This document shows positions 17,115 to 25,937 of a stretch of DNA of 38,300 nt, in pieces. The DNA lies in contig CAJJAR010000047.1 in the NCBI GenBank assembly GCA_905182105.1, positions 1 through 38,300 of the forward strand, read 5' to 3'. The translations under genes were made by a program, and so were the position numbers. The notes under the pieces are model-generated. The model did not search any database. It saw nothing but the letters and a program-made list of their open reading frames with translations, and had not been told where the DNA came from. Positions within the stretch are counted from its first letter, which is position 1, and the number at the start of each line of letters is the position of its first letter. The DNA comes from an uncultured Paracoccaceae bacterium. Lineage in GTDB: Bacteria; Pseudomonadota; Alphaproteobacteria; Rhodobacterales; Rhodobacteraceae.

Positions 17115-18217
17115 TGGAGACGATCCGTCTTGAGATAGGATTTTTGACGTTTAAACATGTCCTTGCGATAGAATGGAAACAGTTCAAAATATGTACGAAT
17201 CTTGAGCCATCGGCCATAAAGCCCCATTGGTTCGAACAGGATAAAACATATCAGGATAAAGGCAAACAGCGCGCTTTCTAGGCCGGGCACGTTGATATTC
17301 ACATCAAAAGTTGTGGCGAGAAACGTCCGCCCGTTAGCGATTGCAACAGGGATGATTCCTACCACAACTGCTCCAAAAAATGCGCCGTGGATGAATCCCA
17401 AGCCACCGATGACAATCATTAAGAGCAAGGTGATTGACATGACTAGATCAAATGTCTCATTCGTAACATAGCCCGCCGAATGCCCAAATAATGCGCCTGA
17501 AAGTCCTGCTGCTGTTGCCGACAAAAAAAACGACATCGCCTTTGTGCGCATTAGATTGATGCCCATTGCCCGTGCCGAAATTTCGCTGTCGCGTATTGCA
17601 GTAAAGCTGCGACCTGTTGGGCTACGTAAAAGGTTGCGATAGAACCAAACCAGTAGGATAGTGACTAATAGCACCAGATAGTAGAATTTATAGGGCGTTG
17701 AGTACCTGTTGATTTCCATTCCGAAGATGTTGATGTCCGGCACCACTGCACCTGCGATGCCGCCTGTCCACGGTTCTGCGATCACGACAAAGTCGCTGGT
17801 CAACATCGACATCGCCAATGTAGCTAAGGCGAGATAGACGCCATGCAGGCGCAATACTGGAAGTGCGATCATTGTTCCCAGCACACCAGCCATAAGCCCC
17901 GAGAGCGGAAATGCGACGATCCAAGGCACGCCTTCACTCAGTAAATTAATATTTAGATAGCAGCCGAGCGCCATAAACGTTGCGTGCCCAAGGCTGGGTA
18001 ATCCGGTGTGACCTGTCAGCAGCATCAGACCCATACCTGCGATTGCGAGGATCAGGATGCCAGTGATTTCACCGAGGAGGTATGCATCGTCAATCGCCAC
18101 AAAATACAATGGTGTTGAGAGCACGAGAAGTAAAAGTAGCCCATACCAGACTGCCTGTGCACCGTGTTTGAAAAGAGAAATATCAGCGTCGTAAGAGGTT
18201 TTAAAAACAAACTGCAT
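17111..18217 (-). CDS. livM: Branched-chain amino-acid-type ABC transporter permease (LivM family)
   Basis: Inner-membrane permease of 368 residues with many hydrophobic segments. The cytoplasmic coupling segment reads TGRSFTAIRDSEISARAMGIN, the LivM hallmark that contacts the ATPases. GLMLLTGHTGLPSLGHATFMALG is the typical early transmembrane region. The C-terminus is extended by a basic tail (about residues 335-368). It lies 2 bp after livH and overlaps livG by four bases. Confidence 0.95.
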   Translation of the reverse strand: MQFVFKTSYDADISLFKHGAQAVWYGLLLLLVLSTPLYFVAIDDAYLLGEITGILILAIAGMGLMLLTGHTGLPSLGHATFMALGCYLNINLLSEGVPWIVAFPLSGLMAGVLGTMIALPVLRLHGVYLALATLAMSMLTSDFVVIAEPWTGGIAGAVVPDINIFGMEINRYSTPYKFYYLVLLVTILLVWFYRNLLRSPTGRSFTAIRDSEISARAMGINLMRTKAMSFFLSATAAGLSGALFGHSAGYVTNETFDLVMSITLLLMIVIGGLGFIHGAFFGAVVVGIIPVAIANGRTFLATTFDVNINVPGLESALFAFILICFILFEPMGLYGRWLKIRTYFELFPFYRKDMFKRQKSYLKTDRLQ

Positions 18218-18219
18218 CT

Positions 18220-19095
18220 TTACACCTTCTTCTGTTGTGTCTGAGAGAAGATACCGCCTGGGCGAAAAATCAAGATGAGCAATAAAATAGCGTAGGGTGC
18301 AATCTGGCTGACACCGGGAGGGCCATAGCGCGAGGCAAGCGGTTCTGATAAGCCGATGATTAAGCCACCCAACAGTGCGCCAGGAAGCGAGCCAAAGCCG
18401 CCGATTGCCGCCGCCGCAAAGGCCTTAATTCCTAGCAATCCGGTCGACGGATCAATCGCGCCCTTCGAGGCGAAAAGAATGCCGGCAACCGCTGCCACCA
18501 TGCCAGAAAGCCCCCAAACCAGGCTTTGAATGCGCTTAACGGGAATGCCCATGTAGTAGGCTGCTAATTGGTTTTGGGATGCCGCTTGCATCGCCAACCC
18601 GATCCGCGTGCGAGAGAAAAACAGAAAAAAAATCAAGGTCAGAACGGCCGTTACCACTACAATGAGAATTTCGTCAATGCCAAGCACCAGCCCGCCTGTC
18701 CGTATGTCTTGCCCGGCAAATGGCGTTTCCAGCGAGGTTGGTTCATGGCTCCAGATGGCACCAGCTAAAAAGCGGATGATAAAACCCAATGCAATGGTCA
18801 GGATGACAACCGAGGTTTGAGACTGGCCAAACATGTGGCGCAAAACACCCCAGTTAAAGAGGTACCCCAAAATCCCCATTAAAAAAATTGAAAGTGGCAC
18901 AGCAAGCCAAAAGTTTAGGCTCATGTATTCGTGATTTGTGAATCCAATACATATAAATGCTCCAAGCATCATGAAATCACCTTGAGCAAAGTTCACTGCT
19001 TCGGTAGCTTTGTAAATGAGCACAAAGCCTAGAGCGATCAATCCGTAGACACAGCCATTGGCAAGTCCACTGATTACAAGTTGTAGAAAATCCAC
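18220..19095 (-). CDS. livH: Branched-chain amino-acid-type ABC transporter permease (LivH family)
   Basis: Inner-membrane permease of 291 residues and the first gene of the importer operon. It shows GLANGCVYGLIALGFVLIYKA and VNFAQGDFMMLGA near the N-terminus, which are LivH signatures, and the coupling segment RIGLAMQAASQNQLAAYYMGI. The start is GTG (19093-19095) with a strong GGGAGGAG ribosome site seven bases upstream. The order livH-livM-livG-livF-ligase-binding protein is read from here as one transcript. Confidence 0.95.
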   Translation of the reverse strand: MDFLQLVISGLANGCVYGLIALGFVLIYKATEAVNFAQGDFMMLGAFICIGFTNHEYMSLNFWLAVPLSIFLMGILGYLFNWGVLRHMFGQSQTSVVILTIALGFIIRFLAGAIWSHEPTSLETPFAGQDIRTGGLVLGIDEILIVVVTAVLTLIFFLFFSRTRIGLAMQAASQNQLAAYYMGIPVKRIQSLVWGLSGMVAAVAGILFASKGAIDPSTGLLGIKAFAAAAIGGFGSLPGALLGGLIIGLSEPLASRYGPPGVSQIAPYAILLLILIFRPGGIFSQTQQKKV

Positions 19096-19260
19096 GGTTC
19101 TCCTCCCAAAGACCTTATCAAGTATGTTAGACAGTCAATTTAGTTTGTCACAATGGCTCATCTTGTATGTTTCGTTACGTAATGCTGGTATCTGCAGCAC
19201 AATATCAATTTGACAGCTCTGACAGATTTAATTTGTTTGTAAGGACAGAAATGTTTTACT

Positions 19261-19422
19261 TCATTTTTTGAAGCCAGAACACTCTCCCGTTTGCACTTTC
19301 ATACCTGACTTAAAGCCATCCATCGCAATATCTGAGTTACCCGTGTAAACGATCTGATGCTTGCTGTTGCCGTCGGCTCCGCAGTGATGGCACCTGAATT
19401 TCTGGGGTACCTCATGGACCAC
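19261..19422 (-). CDS. Possible small Cys-containing protein or gene remnant (53 aa)
   Basis: A minus-strand frame from GTG at 19422 to a stop at 19261 encodes about 53 residues with FRCHHCGADGNSKHQIVYTG near its start and SGMKVQTGECSGFKK at its end. The CxxC pair followed by a later Cys looks like a small metal-binding or zinc-ribbon-like element. The same frame stays open up to a stop near 19460 without a better start. There is no ribosome site before the GTG, so it may be the C-terminal remnant of a larger protein. I do not recognise the family. Confidence 0.35.
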   Translation of the reverse strand: MVHEVPQKFRCHHCGADGNSKHQIVYTGNSDIAMDGFKSGMKVQTGECSGFKK

Positions 19423-19704
19423 AGAACTGGCGTGGAACAAATACGGGAAGTCTACTGCCCAACTTTAGTGTGCTAAACTGAGAGCCACTACTCCTTGATG
19501 CGGATAGCTTATAAACGCTTGCATATTTGTGCAATCAGAATCAAAGTAATACTTAATAGTCTAAGTGATGATACTTTTTTCGTCATCCCAATTAAGGAAT
19601 AAACATGTCTCCTGCGCGCTGTGGCATAAAAGGTTCCTAAGTAAGTCTATAAGCAAACTGTACATTCTAAGCAGAGCTATAACATAATAGAAGGAATTTC
19701 AAAA
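19423..19704. other. Leader region of the GYD-domain gene
   Basis: Nearly 280 bases with no supported gene. A+T-rich, particularly 19500-19690, and presumably holds the promoter for the plus-strand GYD gene. I see no clear operator or riboswitch. Confidence 0.3.
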
Positions 19705-20034
19705 ATGGCTAAATACTTGGTTCGGGCAACCTACAATGGTAGCGGCTTCAAAGGTATGATTTCCAACCCAGCTGATCGAGGTGAAGCAATTAAGGGAATG
19801 ACCGCGGCGCTTGGTATTACAACCGAGTGCATCTACTTCTCTCCGTCAACTGGCGAAGCAGTAATGATCATAGATTCAGACGCTGAAAAAAACGCCAGGT
19901 TGATGATGGTTGTAATGTCATCGGATACAATGACAGGCGGCTCCATAATTGATCTTATCGACACCGATAGTATGCTGTCAGCAATGCAAGACTCTGGATC
20001 GTTGCTTGGAACCTACAAATCAGCAGCCGGCTAA
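19705..20034 (+). CDS. GYD-domain protein
   Basis: A 109-residue protein that begins MAKYLVRATYNGSGFKGM, the standard opening of the GYD family (named for a Gly-Tyr-Asp motif): a small ferredoxin-like alpha/beta domain of unknown function. The strands TECIYFSPSTGEAVMIID and the region LMMVVMSSDTM fit the fold. The ATG is preceded by GAAGGAA about nine bases upstream, a good ribosome site. The next gene, a small membrane protein, starts 64 bp later on the same strand and is probably cotranscribed. Cytoplasmic; function not known. Confidence 0.85.
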   Translation: MAKYLVRATYNGSGFKGMISNPADRGEAIKGMTAALGITTECIYFSPSTGEAVMIIDSDAEKNARLMMVVMSSDTMTGGSIIDLIDTDSMLSAMQDSGSLLGTYKSAAG

Positions 20035-20098
20035 AAGGCTGAGCTTCTAGAACATACCGTGGGCTGTGGTTTTAAAATACGATATTAGGAGAGTAAAA

Positions 20099-20509
20099 GT
20101 GGTAGAAAACTTTGGGGGTTCACTGAACCTAGTAATTTGGATTGTTCTTTTTATTGGCGCAGCCTTTTACAGTTATAGATGCCTTTTTCAGACGAAAGCC
20201 TTCAACGACCAGTATGGTTTCGGAGACAGTGGCATATTTATGACCCGCTTTGCAGGTACTCAAGTTGCTGCTGCGGCAGTTATATCATTAGCTTTATTGG
20301 TTAATGGCCCTGAAGGCTCTTGGGCTTTCGTGGCTTGGGGCTGGACACAATCTCTATTAGCTGCCGTTTTCGGCTTTCGCACTGTCAACAGTGATTGGGC
20401 AAATATAGAGGGTGTAAAGGCATCGGCTGAAGGTTATCTCGCTCCAATAGTCTTTTTGATACTGAACACGGTTCTTCTGCTTAACATGGGTGATATTCTT
20501 TACGGATAA
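20099..20509 (+). CDS. Small four-helix membrane protein of unknown function
   Basis: About 136 residues with four hydrophobic helices (about 8-26, 51-70, 74-92 and 110-130 when read from the GTG at 20099). I chose this GTG because AGGAGAG lies seven bases upstream; an earlier in-frame ATG at 20066 has no ribosome site. A conserved-looking polar stretch KAFNDQYGFGDSGIFMTRFAG lies between helices 1 and 2. The size and layout resemble DoxX/DUF4345-like small membrane proteins, but I cannot assign a family. It follows the GYD-domain gene and probably forms a two-gene unit with it. Confidence 0.75.
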   Translation: MVENFGGSLNLVIWIVLFIGAAFYSYRCLFQTKAFNDQYGFGDSGIFMTRFAGTQVAAAAVISLALLVNGPEGSWAFVAWGWTQSLLAAVFGFRTVNSDWANIEGVKASAEGYLAPIVFLILNTVLLLNMGDILYG

Positions 20510-20755
20510 CTGGAAACCTAAAAAATGATCTTGTCAAAGAGGGTGGATTTCGAGGCGCTGGAAGAACCACGTGAAACTCACTTATAGTTTGGATTTTGAG
20601 TTTTAGGTTATGCCCTTCGCCTTCTGATAAAATATTTGGGAGCATAACTAGAAGGTTTTTGAAATGAACTGCTCTGTTTGGGGATGCATTTCCAAGCTAT
20701 AAAATTATGCCTTTTCCTCGCACCGTGTCAAATCTGTTTTGAATAGTGTTTTTCC

Positions 20756-22090
20756 TTAACCGACTTTTTTAGTCTTTTGACACAAGGCTTCAGAAAGATA
20801 CTTCATAGAGTTCTTAGGTGTTCTCACTTGCGTCTCAAAATCAACATGAACCAATCCAAAACGCTTTTCGTAGCCCAAAGCCCATTCGTAGTTATCCATC
20901 AACGACCAAACGTAATATCCAGCCAATGGAGCACCTGCAGCAATGGCACGTTTTGCTGCGTCAAAGTGGGAATCCAAATAGGCTATCCGTGCTGTGTCAT
21001 TCACCTCGCCGCTCACCACAACATCCGCATTCGACATGCCATTTTCGGTGACATAGATTGGAATGTCTTTTGTATATTCGTTGTGCATTCTCATGATAAA
21101 CTCGTACAAACCTTCAGGATAAATTTCCCAGCCCATCTGTGTCTTATCAAGCGATCCTTCGGCCGTATCAAGGTTTGGCCATGCACCCTCAGCGGCGCGG
21201 ATGTTTGAACGGGTATAATAGTTGATGCCGCACCAATCGACGGGTGTGCCAATAACGCCAAAGTCATCTTGCCAACCTTTTGGCAGGTGCTGTTCTAATC
21301 CCTCTAAGACCAAATCAGGGTATTTTTTATGAAATATTCCACCCATAAAGAATCGATTGTAGATTGCGTCATACCGCGCGGCTGCTGCAACATTTTCAGG
21401 GGTATCATCGATTGGGTTTGAAAACTCGAAATTACAGACTGCACCAAGGTTTTTTAAACCCATGTCGCGCATTCTATTGACCGCAGTTCCGTGTGCACAA
21501 AGAATGTGGTGCATGGCTCGTGCTGTCGCTCGTATGTCACGCAAGCCAGGAGCATGCGCACCTAAAAAATGCGATAACCATCCTACGCACCATGGCTCGT
21601 TGATTGTGGCGACTGAGAACATGCGATCCCCAATGCGATTCATTATGACTTCGGTATAGTCACCGAACCATTTGGCGATGTCTGGATTACGCCAACCACC
21701 TAGATCATCCAATGCAGAAGGGAGCTCCCAATGGTATAGGGTTGCAGCGGGTTTCAAACCGCGCTCCAGCATCGCATCGGTTAGGCGATCATAGTAATCT
21801 AAACCATCTTGGTTCACGGCTCCGAATCCATCAGGAATTACACGTGCCCAGCTGGTTGAAAACCGATAGGTATCAAAACCTGCAGCGGCAATTAGATCGA
21901 AGTCGGCTTCATAGTTGTGGTAGTGATCACAAGCCAGTTGGCCATGCTCTGCGCGAACAACATTTCCGGGTGTAGCCGCAAAGGTATCCCAATGGGTTGA
22001 GCCCGCACCACCAAATTTATGTCCTTCGATCTGATAAGCAGAAGTGGCGACACCAAAAAGAAAATCATTGGGGAACTGGCTTCTATTCAT
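20756..22090 (-). CDS. bglA: GH1 beta-glucosidase
   Basis: Glycoside hydrolase family 1 enzyme of about 444 residues that releases glucose from beta-glucosides. FPNDFLFGVATSAYQIEG is the family N-terminal signature. The acid/base glutamate is in TINEPW (about E165) and the nucleophile in YVTENG (about E349). There is no signal peptide, so it acts in the cytoplasm. The ATG at 22090 overlaps the stop of aglK by one base (TGATG); a TTG one codon earlier is less likely. It is the last gene of the alpha-glucoside operon, an unexpected anomer specificity in that company. No clear terminator follows. Confidence 0.95.
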   Translation of the reverse strand: MNRSQFPNDFLFGVATSAYQIEGHKFGGAGSTHWDTFAATPGNVVRAEHGQLACDHYHNYEADFDLIAAAGFDTYRFSTSWARVIPDGFGAVNQDGLDYYDRLTDAMLERGLKPAATLYHWELPSALDDLGGWRNPDIAKWFGDYTEVIMNRIGDRMFSVATINEPWCVGWLSHFLGAHAPGLRDIRATARAMHHILCAHGTAVNRMRDMGLKNLGAVCNFEFSNPIDDTPENVAAAARYDAIYNRFFMGGIFHKKYPDLVLEGLEQHLPKGWQDDFGVIGTPVDWCGINYYTRSNIRAAEGAWPNLDTAEGSLDKTQMGWEIYPEGLYEFIMRMHNEYTKDIPIYVTENGMSNADVVVSGEVNDTARIAYLDSHFDAAKRAIAAGAPLAGYYVWSLMDNYEWALGYEKRFGLVHVDFETQVRTPKNSMKYLSEALCQKTKKVG

Positions 22091-23148
22091 CAAAACAAAT
22101 GCGCCTTTCCAGTTTCAAAACCAAATTTAACCGTTTGTCCAACTTCTAGGTTGGACCCTTCTGACGATGCGAAACGGAATAGTGTTCCATCTGTTGCATT
22201 AAGCTCGATGATTGTTTCTGTTCCCAGACGCTCAATGATCGTCACGGTTCCGTCGATCGTTCCGTTCGGATTGATATGAAGGTGTTGAGGACGAATTCCG
22301 ATGCGAACGTTGTCGCCGATGACCTTGTCTGTTGACACCAAACGGATACCTTTTGTTTTGAAGTCAGCGCCTTGGAAGTCAGCCGTTAATTGATCGGTGG
22401 CGATATCCGCCAGCGTTCCTTCAAAGAAATTCATTTTTGGAGAGCCCAAGAAACCAGCAACGAATTCGTTTGCAGGCATGTTGAACAGGTCCATTGGTGC
22501 ACCGACCTGCATGACTTCACCGTCTTTCAGAACCACGATCTTATCTGCAAGCGTCATTGCTTCGACTTGGTCGTGTGTCACATAGATTGTGGTTGCACCT
22601 AGTTGGTTGTGAAGACGCGCAATTTCGACACGTGTGTCATGGCGCAAGGCTGCGTCTAGATTGGAAAGAGGTTCATCAAATAAGAACACATCAGGATTAC
22701 GCACGATGGCACGCCCAATGGCGACACGTTGGCGTTGCCCACCAGACAGGGCTGCTGGACGTCGATCTAGCAACTCTTCCATCTGGAGAATCTTGGCTGC
22801 AGCTTCGACACGTTCTTTGATCTCTTTTTTGGAAAAGCCCTGAAGGTCCAAGGAAAACGCCATATTGTGATATACTGTCATGTGTGGATAAAGCGCATAG
22901 GATTGGAAGACCATCGCGATACCACGTTTGGATGGGGGCAGGTCGCTTACAGCTTTGTCAGCAATGACGATGCCGCCAGCGCTGAGCGTTTCCAAGCCAG
23001 CAATTAGGCGCAACAAAGTGGATTTACCGCAACCCGACGGGCCAACAAAAACGACGAACTCGCCTTTGTTGATTTCCAATTCAACGTTATGGATAACTTC
23101 TGTTTTTCCAAAGGATTTGCAAACCCCACGTAGTTCGACTTGAGCCAT
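22090..23148 (-). CDS. aglK: Alpha-glucoside ABC transporter ATP-binding protein
   Basis: ATPase of the MalK/UgpC group, 352 residues. Walker [10 protein letters not shown] is at 36-44, the signature is [17 protein letters not shown], and Walker B is [12 protein letters not shown]. The C-terminal third carries the OB-like regulatory domain with GIRPQHL. It abuts aglA directly (stop immediately followed by ATG) and overlaps the beta-glucosidase start, so it is in the middle of a tightly packed operon whose order matches the Sinorhizobium aglEFGAK layout. Confidence 0.93.
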   Translation of the reverse strand: MAQVELRGVCKSFGKTEVIHNVELEINKGEFVVFVGPSGCGKSTLLRLIAGLETLSAGGIVIADKAVSDLPPSKRGIAMVFQSYALYPHMTVYHNMAFSLDLQGFSKKEIKERVEAAAKILQMEELLDRRPAALSGGQRQRVAIGRAIVRNPDVFLFDEPLSNLDAALRHDTRVEIARLHNQLGATTIYVTHDQVEAMTLADKIVVLKDGEVMQVGAPMDLFNMPANEFVAGFLGSPKMNFFEGTLADIATDQLTADFQGADFKTKGIRLVSTDKVIGDNVRIGIRPQHLHINPNGTIDGTVTIIERLGTETIIELNATDGTLFRFASSEGSNLEVGQTVKFGFETGKAHLF

Positions 23149-24696
23149 TTAGATCTCCATAAACGATGCAGTTAAGTCATTAAAATCAAAGCAACATCGC
23201 AGTGTTTGATTATCCGAAATCCGGTTGAATGCGATCTGTTCCGGACCGCTTTCAACCAATTCAATTGTGTTAGCATCCATCATGGCAGATTGGTCTTTGC
23301 GCCATTTTAGGAATGCCCGAAGTTCATTGTAAACCGACCCTGTTTTGGCGGCTTGATCTAAGGCGGCCCGTTCCAAATGCGGTTGGGAAATAGGTAGCCA
23401 TGTGTCATTGGCATCTGAAAACCCGCCAGATGGCGCGTTACGCTGCCAAACCATTGGCGTGCGACAGGTATCGCGGCCTAAGAATATAGGGGAAAACTCA
23501 ATGCCCCATGGATCCTGCATCTTATCGAGTGGAATGTCTTGGACATCACCTAAGGCAAGTTCTTCGCCCTGATAAATGCAAGTTGAGCCAATCAAACTAG
23601 TCTCTAACTTAAGAAGCATCAGCTGAAGTGCTTCTTGGCTGTCTTCACTCATGCTTAGTGGAGCCAACTGACGTGTCGCGGAACGTGGAACATCATGGTT
23701 CGAAAATGCGAATGTGAGTTTTCCAGTTCCGTTAAAGGCCTCTACAGCTGATGAAATAGCTTGCTTAAGTCCCGCGACGTCTAAGCCGGCCCATTCTAGC
23801 AAGTTAAAGTTATAAGTCGCATGTAAACGTCCCGGAGCAGTGAAGGTTTTGCTAGCCAAAACAGGGTCATCGCCGTGTAATTCGCCCATTAAGAAGCGAT
23901 CACCACCGTAGCAGTCTGCGACTTTACGAAAGCTTTCGATGAATTTTTGGATCTCAGGTTGATTGAGTTGGCCAGTGTCATGTAGTTGACGAAAGAAAGG
24001 TTGTTGCTGTTGGGGAAGATCGCCAACTACGAAATCGGGTTTTGGTTTGTTGTTTTGGTATGGCGCAACACTGCCATTAACCGTGTGGACAGCATCCATG
24101 CGAAACCCGTCAACGCCACGGTCGAACCAAAACCGTGCGATATCTGTAAAGGCTTCGATAACATCAGGATTTGCATGGTTTAGGTTTGGCTGGCTGGCCA
24201 AAAAATTGTGCAGATAGTATTGTTGTCTGCGAGGTTCCCAAGACCACGCACTTCCTCCAAAGAACGACAACCAGTTTGTTGGTACGGAACCATCAGGCAT
24301 GGGATCGACCCAGTGAAACCAATCCGCTTTTGGATTTGTTCTGGATTGGCGACTTTCTTCGAACCATGCGTGCTGATCTGAGCAATGCGCTGGGACTATA
24401 TCGATCATTAGCTTAAGGTCGAGACAATGAGCTTTTTCAATCAGTTCGTCAAAGTCAGCAAGTGTTCCATAATCAGTGTTGATGTCGCAGTAGTCAGAAA
24501 CGTCATACCCGAAGTCTTTTTGGGGTGATTTGAAGAATGGGCTTATCCAGATAGCATCCACACCCAAGGCTGAAATATACTCTAGCCGTGAAGTAATCCC
24601 TTTCAAATCGCCAATTCCGTCAGAATTGGAGTCCTGAAATGAGCGGGGATAAATCTGATAAATTACAGCGGTTTCCCACCATTTCAAATTGCTCAT
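23149..24696 (-). CDS. aglA: Alpha-glucosidase, GH13 family
   Basis: Cytoplasmic glycoside hydrolase of 515 residues that splits imported alpha-glucosides such as sucrose, maltose or trehalose. It begins WWETAVIYQIYPRSFQDSN, the GH13 opening. Catalytic residues are visible: nucleophile in GFRMDAVHT (D201), acid/base in GELHGDD (E272), and the stabilising Asp in FSNHDVPR (D335). Region I reads VPAHCSDQHAWF, where many relatives have VPNHTSD; the His is kept. It lies 2 bp after aglG and abuts aglK. At 515 residues it is slightly shorter than the usual 530-560. Confidence 0.95.
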   Translation of the reverse strand: MSNLKWWETAVIYQIYPRSFQDSNSDGIGDLKGITSRLEYISALGVDAIWISPFFKSPQKDFGYDVSDYCDINTDYGTLADFDELIEKAHCLDLKLMIDIVPAHCSDQHAWFEESRQSRTNPKADWFHWVDPMPDGSVPTNWLSFFGGSAWSWEPRRQQYYLHNFLASQPNLNHANPDVIEAFTDIARFWFDRGVDGFRMDAVHTVNGSVAPYQNNKPKPDFVVGDLPQQQQPFFRQLHDTGQLNQPEIQKFIESFRKVADCYGGDRFLMGELHGDDPVLASKTFTAPGRLHATYNFNLLEWAGLDVAGLKQAISSAVEAFNGTGKLTFAFSNHDVPRSATRQLAPLSMSEDSQEALQLMLLKLETSLIGSTCIYQGEELALGDVQDIPLDKMQDPWGIEFSPIFLGRDTCRTPMVWQRNAPSGGFSDANDTWLPISQPHLERAALDQAAKTGSVYNELRAFLKWRKDQSAMMDANTIELVESGPEQIAFNRISDNQTLRCCFDFNDLTASFMEI

Positions 24697-24698
24697 TC

Positions 24699-25928
24699 TT
24701 AGCCCCCTTTGACCGAACCAGCCAAAAGGCCACGGATAAAGTAACGTTGCATGGACAAGAAGACGAGAACTGGAACGATCATGGAGATAACCGCGGAGGC
24801 GTTCAATAAGTGAAGCTGATCCTTAAATGTTCCAAGTTGTTTTTGAAGTCGTATTGGGAACACTAAATCATCCGCATTGTTTGGGCCGATATACAAAGCA
24901 ACGATCAGATCATTCCAAACCCACAGAAATTGGAAAATACTGAACGATGCAAGGGCAGGGACCGAAAGCGGAATAATGATCTTAGTGAAGATTTGCAGGT
25001 GGCTTGCGCCATCGACCCGAGCGCTTTGCAGCAGTTCCTTAGGCAGGCCGACGATGTAGTTGCGCAAAAGGTAAATTGCTAGCGGCAGACCGAATGCGGT
25101 GTGTGTAATCCACAGACTTGCAAAGGATTTTGATGCAACCTGACATGTGTCGGTCAGTTCGCAGTCTGTTAACCATTGATTCATTGATGTTGCCCAAGAG
25201 GCGATGCCGCTGAAACCTTGTAGAATAGGTAGAAATGCGAGTTGTGTTGGGACCACCATTAAGGACACAACAATCACGAACAACCAGTCGCGTCCAGGAA
25301 ACTGCATCCATGCAAATGCATAAGCAGCGAAGGCTGCAATCGTTATCGGAATGATCGTTGCTGGTATGGTAACGATGAAAGACGAAATTAGCGCGTTTGG
25401 TACGTTTTTGTTATCAAACAGGACTTCAATGTATGCATCAGTGCCAAATACCGGATTTTGATTGATGAAAACATCCAAGTTCTTTGGCTTTGGAGTGGCG
25501 GGTTGTTCAAAAGTCCAAGTAAAGTCGCCGTTTGTTTGGAAAACAAAGTCTCCGCCACGAACGCCCATTACTTCGCCGGCTGGAACCAGCTTGCGGACAA
25601 GTTTTGTCTTCTCTGGATTCTCAGGATCAGGGATGCGTGTTTTTATTAGAATGGATTGGACATCGCCTGTAACGGGGAAACCAGAGGCCTCGTTGTTCAA
25701 ACGTGCAAGGATGTTGCCGGCCATAGTTAGAATTTCGGTGTCATCGCCCTTGTCGTGGGTGCTAAAACGGTGCCCCAGCTCAGTCGGCGTAAACGCAGTC
25801 CAAAAGCCTGCTGTTTTCGCTTCTGTTTCAGATCTTAGAGACGTTGAAACAAGCGCGACAAATGGGACAACCCAAATGAAAACGATCAACGCCAAAACAG
25901 AATGACTTAATGTACGGGTTATCATCAT
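24699..25928 (-). CDS. aglG: Alpha-glucoside ABC transporter permease (AglG)
   Basis: MalG-like inner-membrane permease of 409 residues. After the first helix (about 8-30) comes a large extracytoplasmic segment of more than 130 residues, then five helices. The coupling loop with the EAA-type motif reads LLQSARVDGASHLQIFTKIIIPL. The long insertion after helix 1 is characteristic of AglG-type rather than short MalG permeases. It starts 9 bp after aglF and is followed by aglA after 2 bp. Confidence 0.92.
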   Translation of the reverse strand: MMITRTLSHSVLALIVFIWVVPFVALVSTSLRSETEAKTAGFWTAFTPTELGHRFSTHDKGDDTEILTMAGNILARLNNEASGFPVTGDVQSILIKTRIPDPENPEKTKLVRKLVPAGEVMGVRGGDFVFQTNGDFTWTFEQPATPKPKNLDVFINQNPVFGTDAYIEVLFDNKNVPNALISSFIVTIPATIIPITIAAFAAYAFAWMQFPGRDWLFVIVVSLMVVPTQLAFLPILQGFSGIASWATSMNQWLTDCELTDTCQVASKSFASLWITHTAFGLPLAIYLLRNYIVGLPKELLQSARVDGASHLQIFTKIIIPLSVPALASFSIFQFLWVWNDLIVALYIGPNNADDLVFPIRLQKQLGTFKDQLHLLNASAVISMIVPVLVFLSMQRYFIRGLLAGSVKGG

Positions 25929-25937
25929 CTGTGTTCC

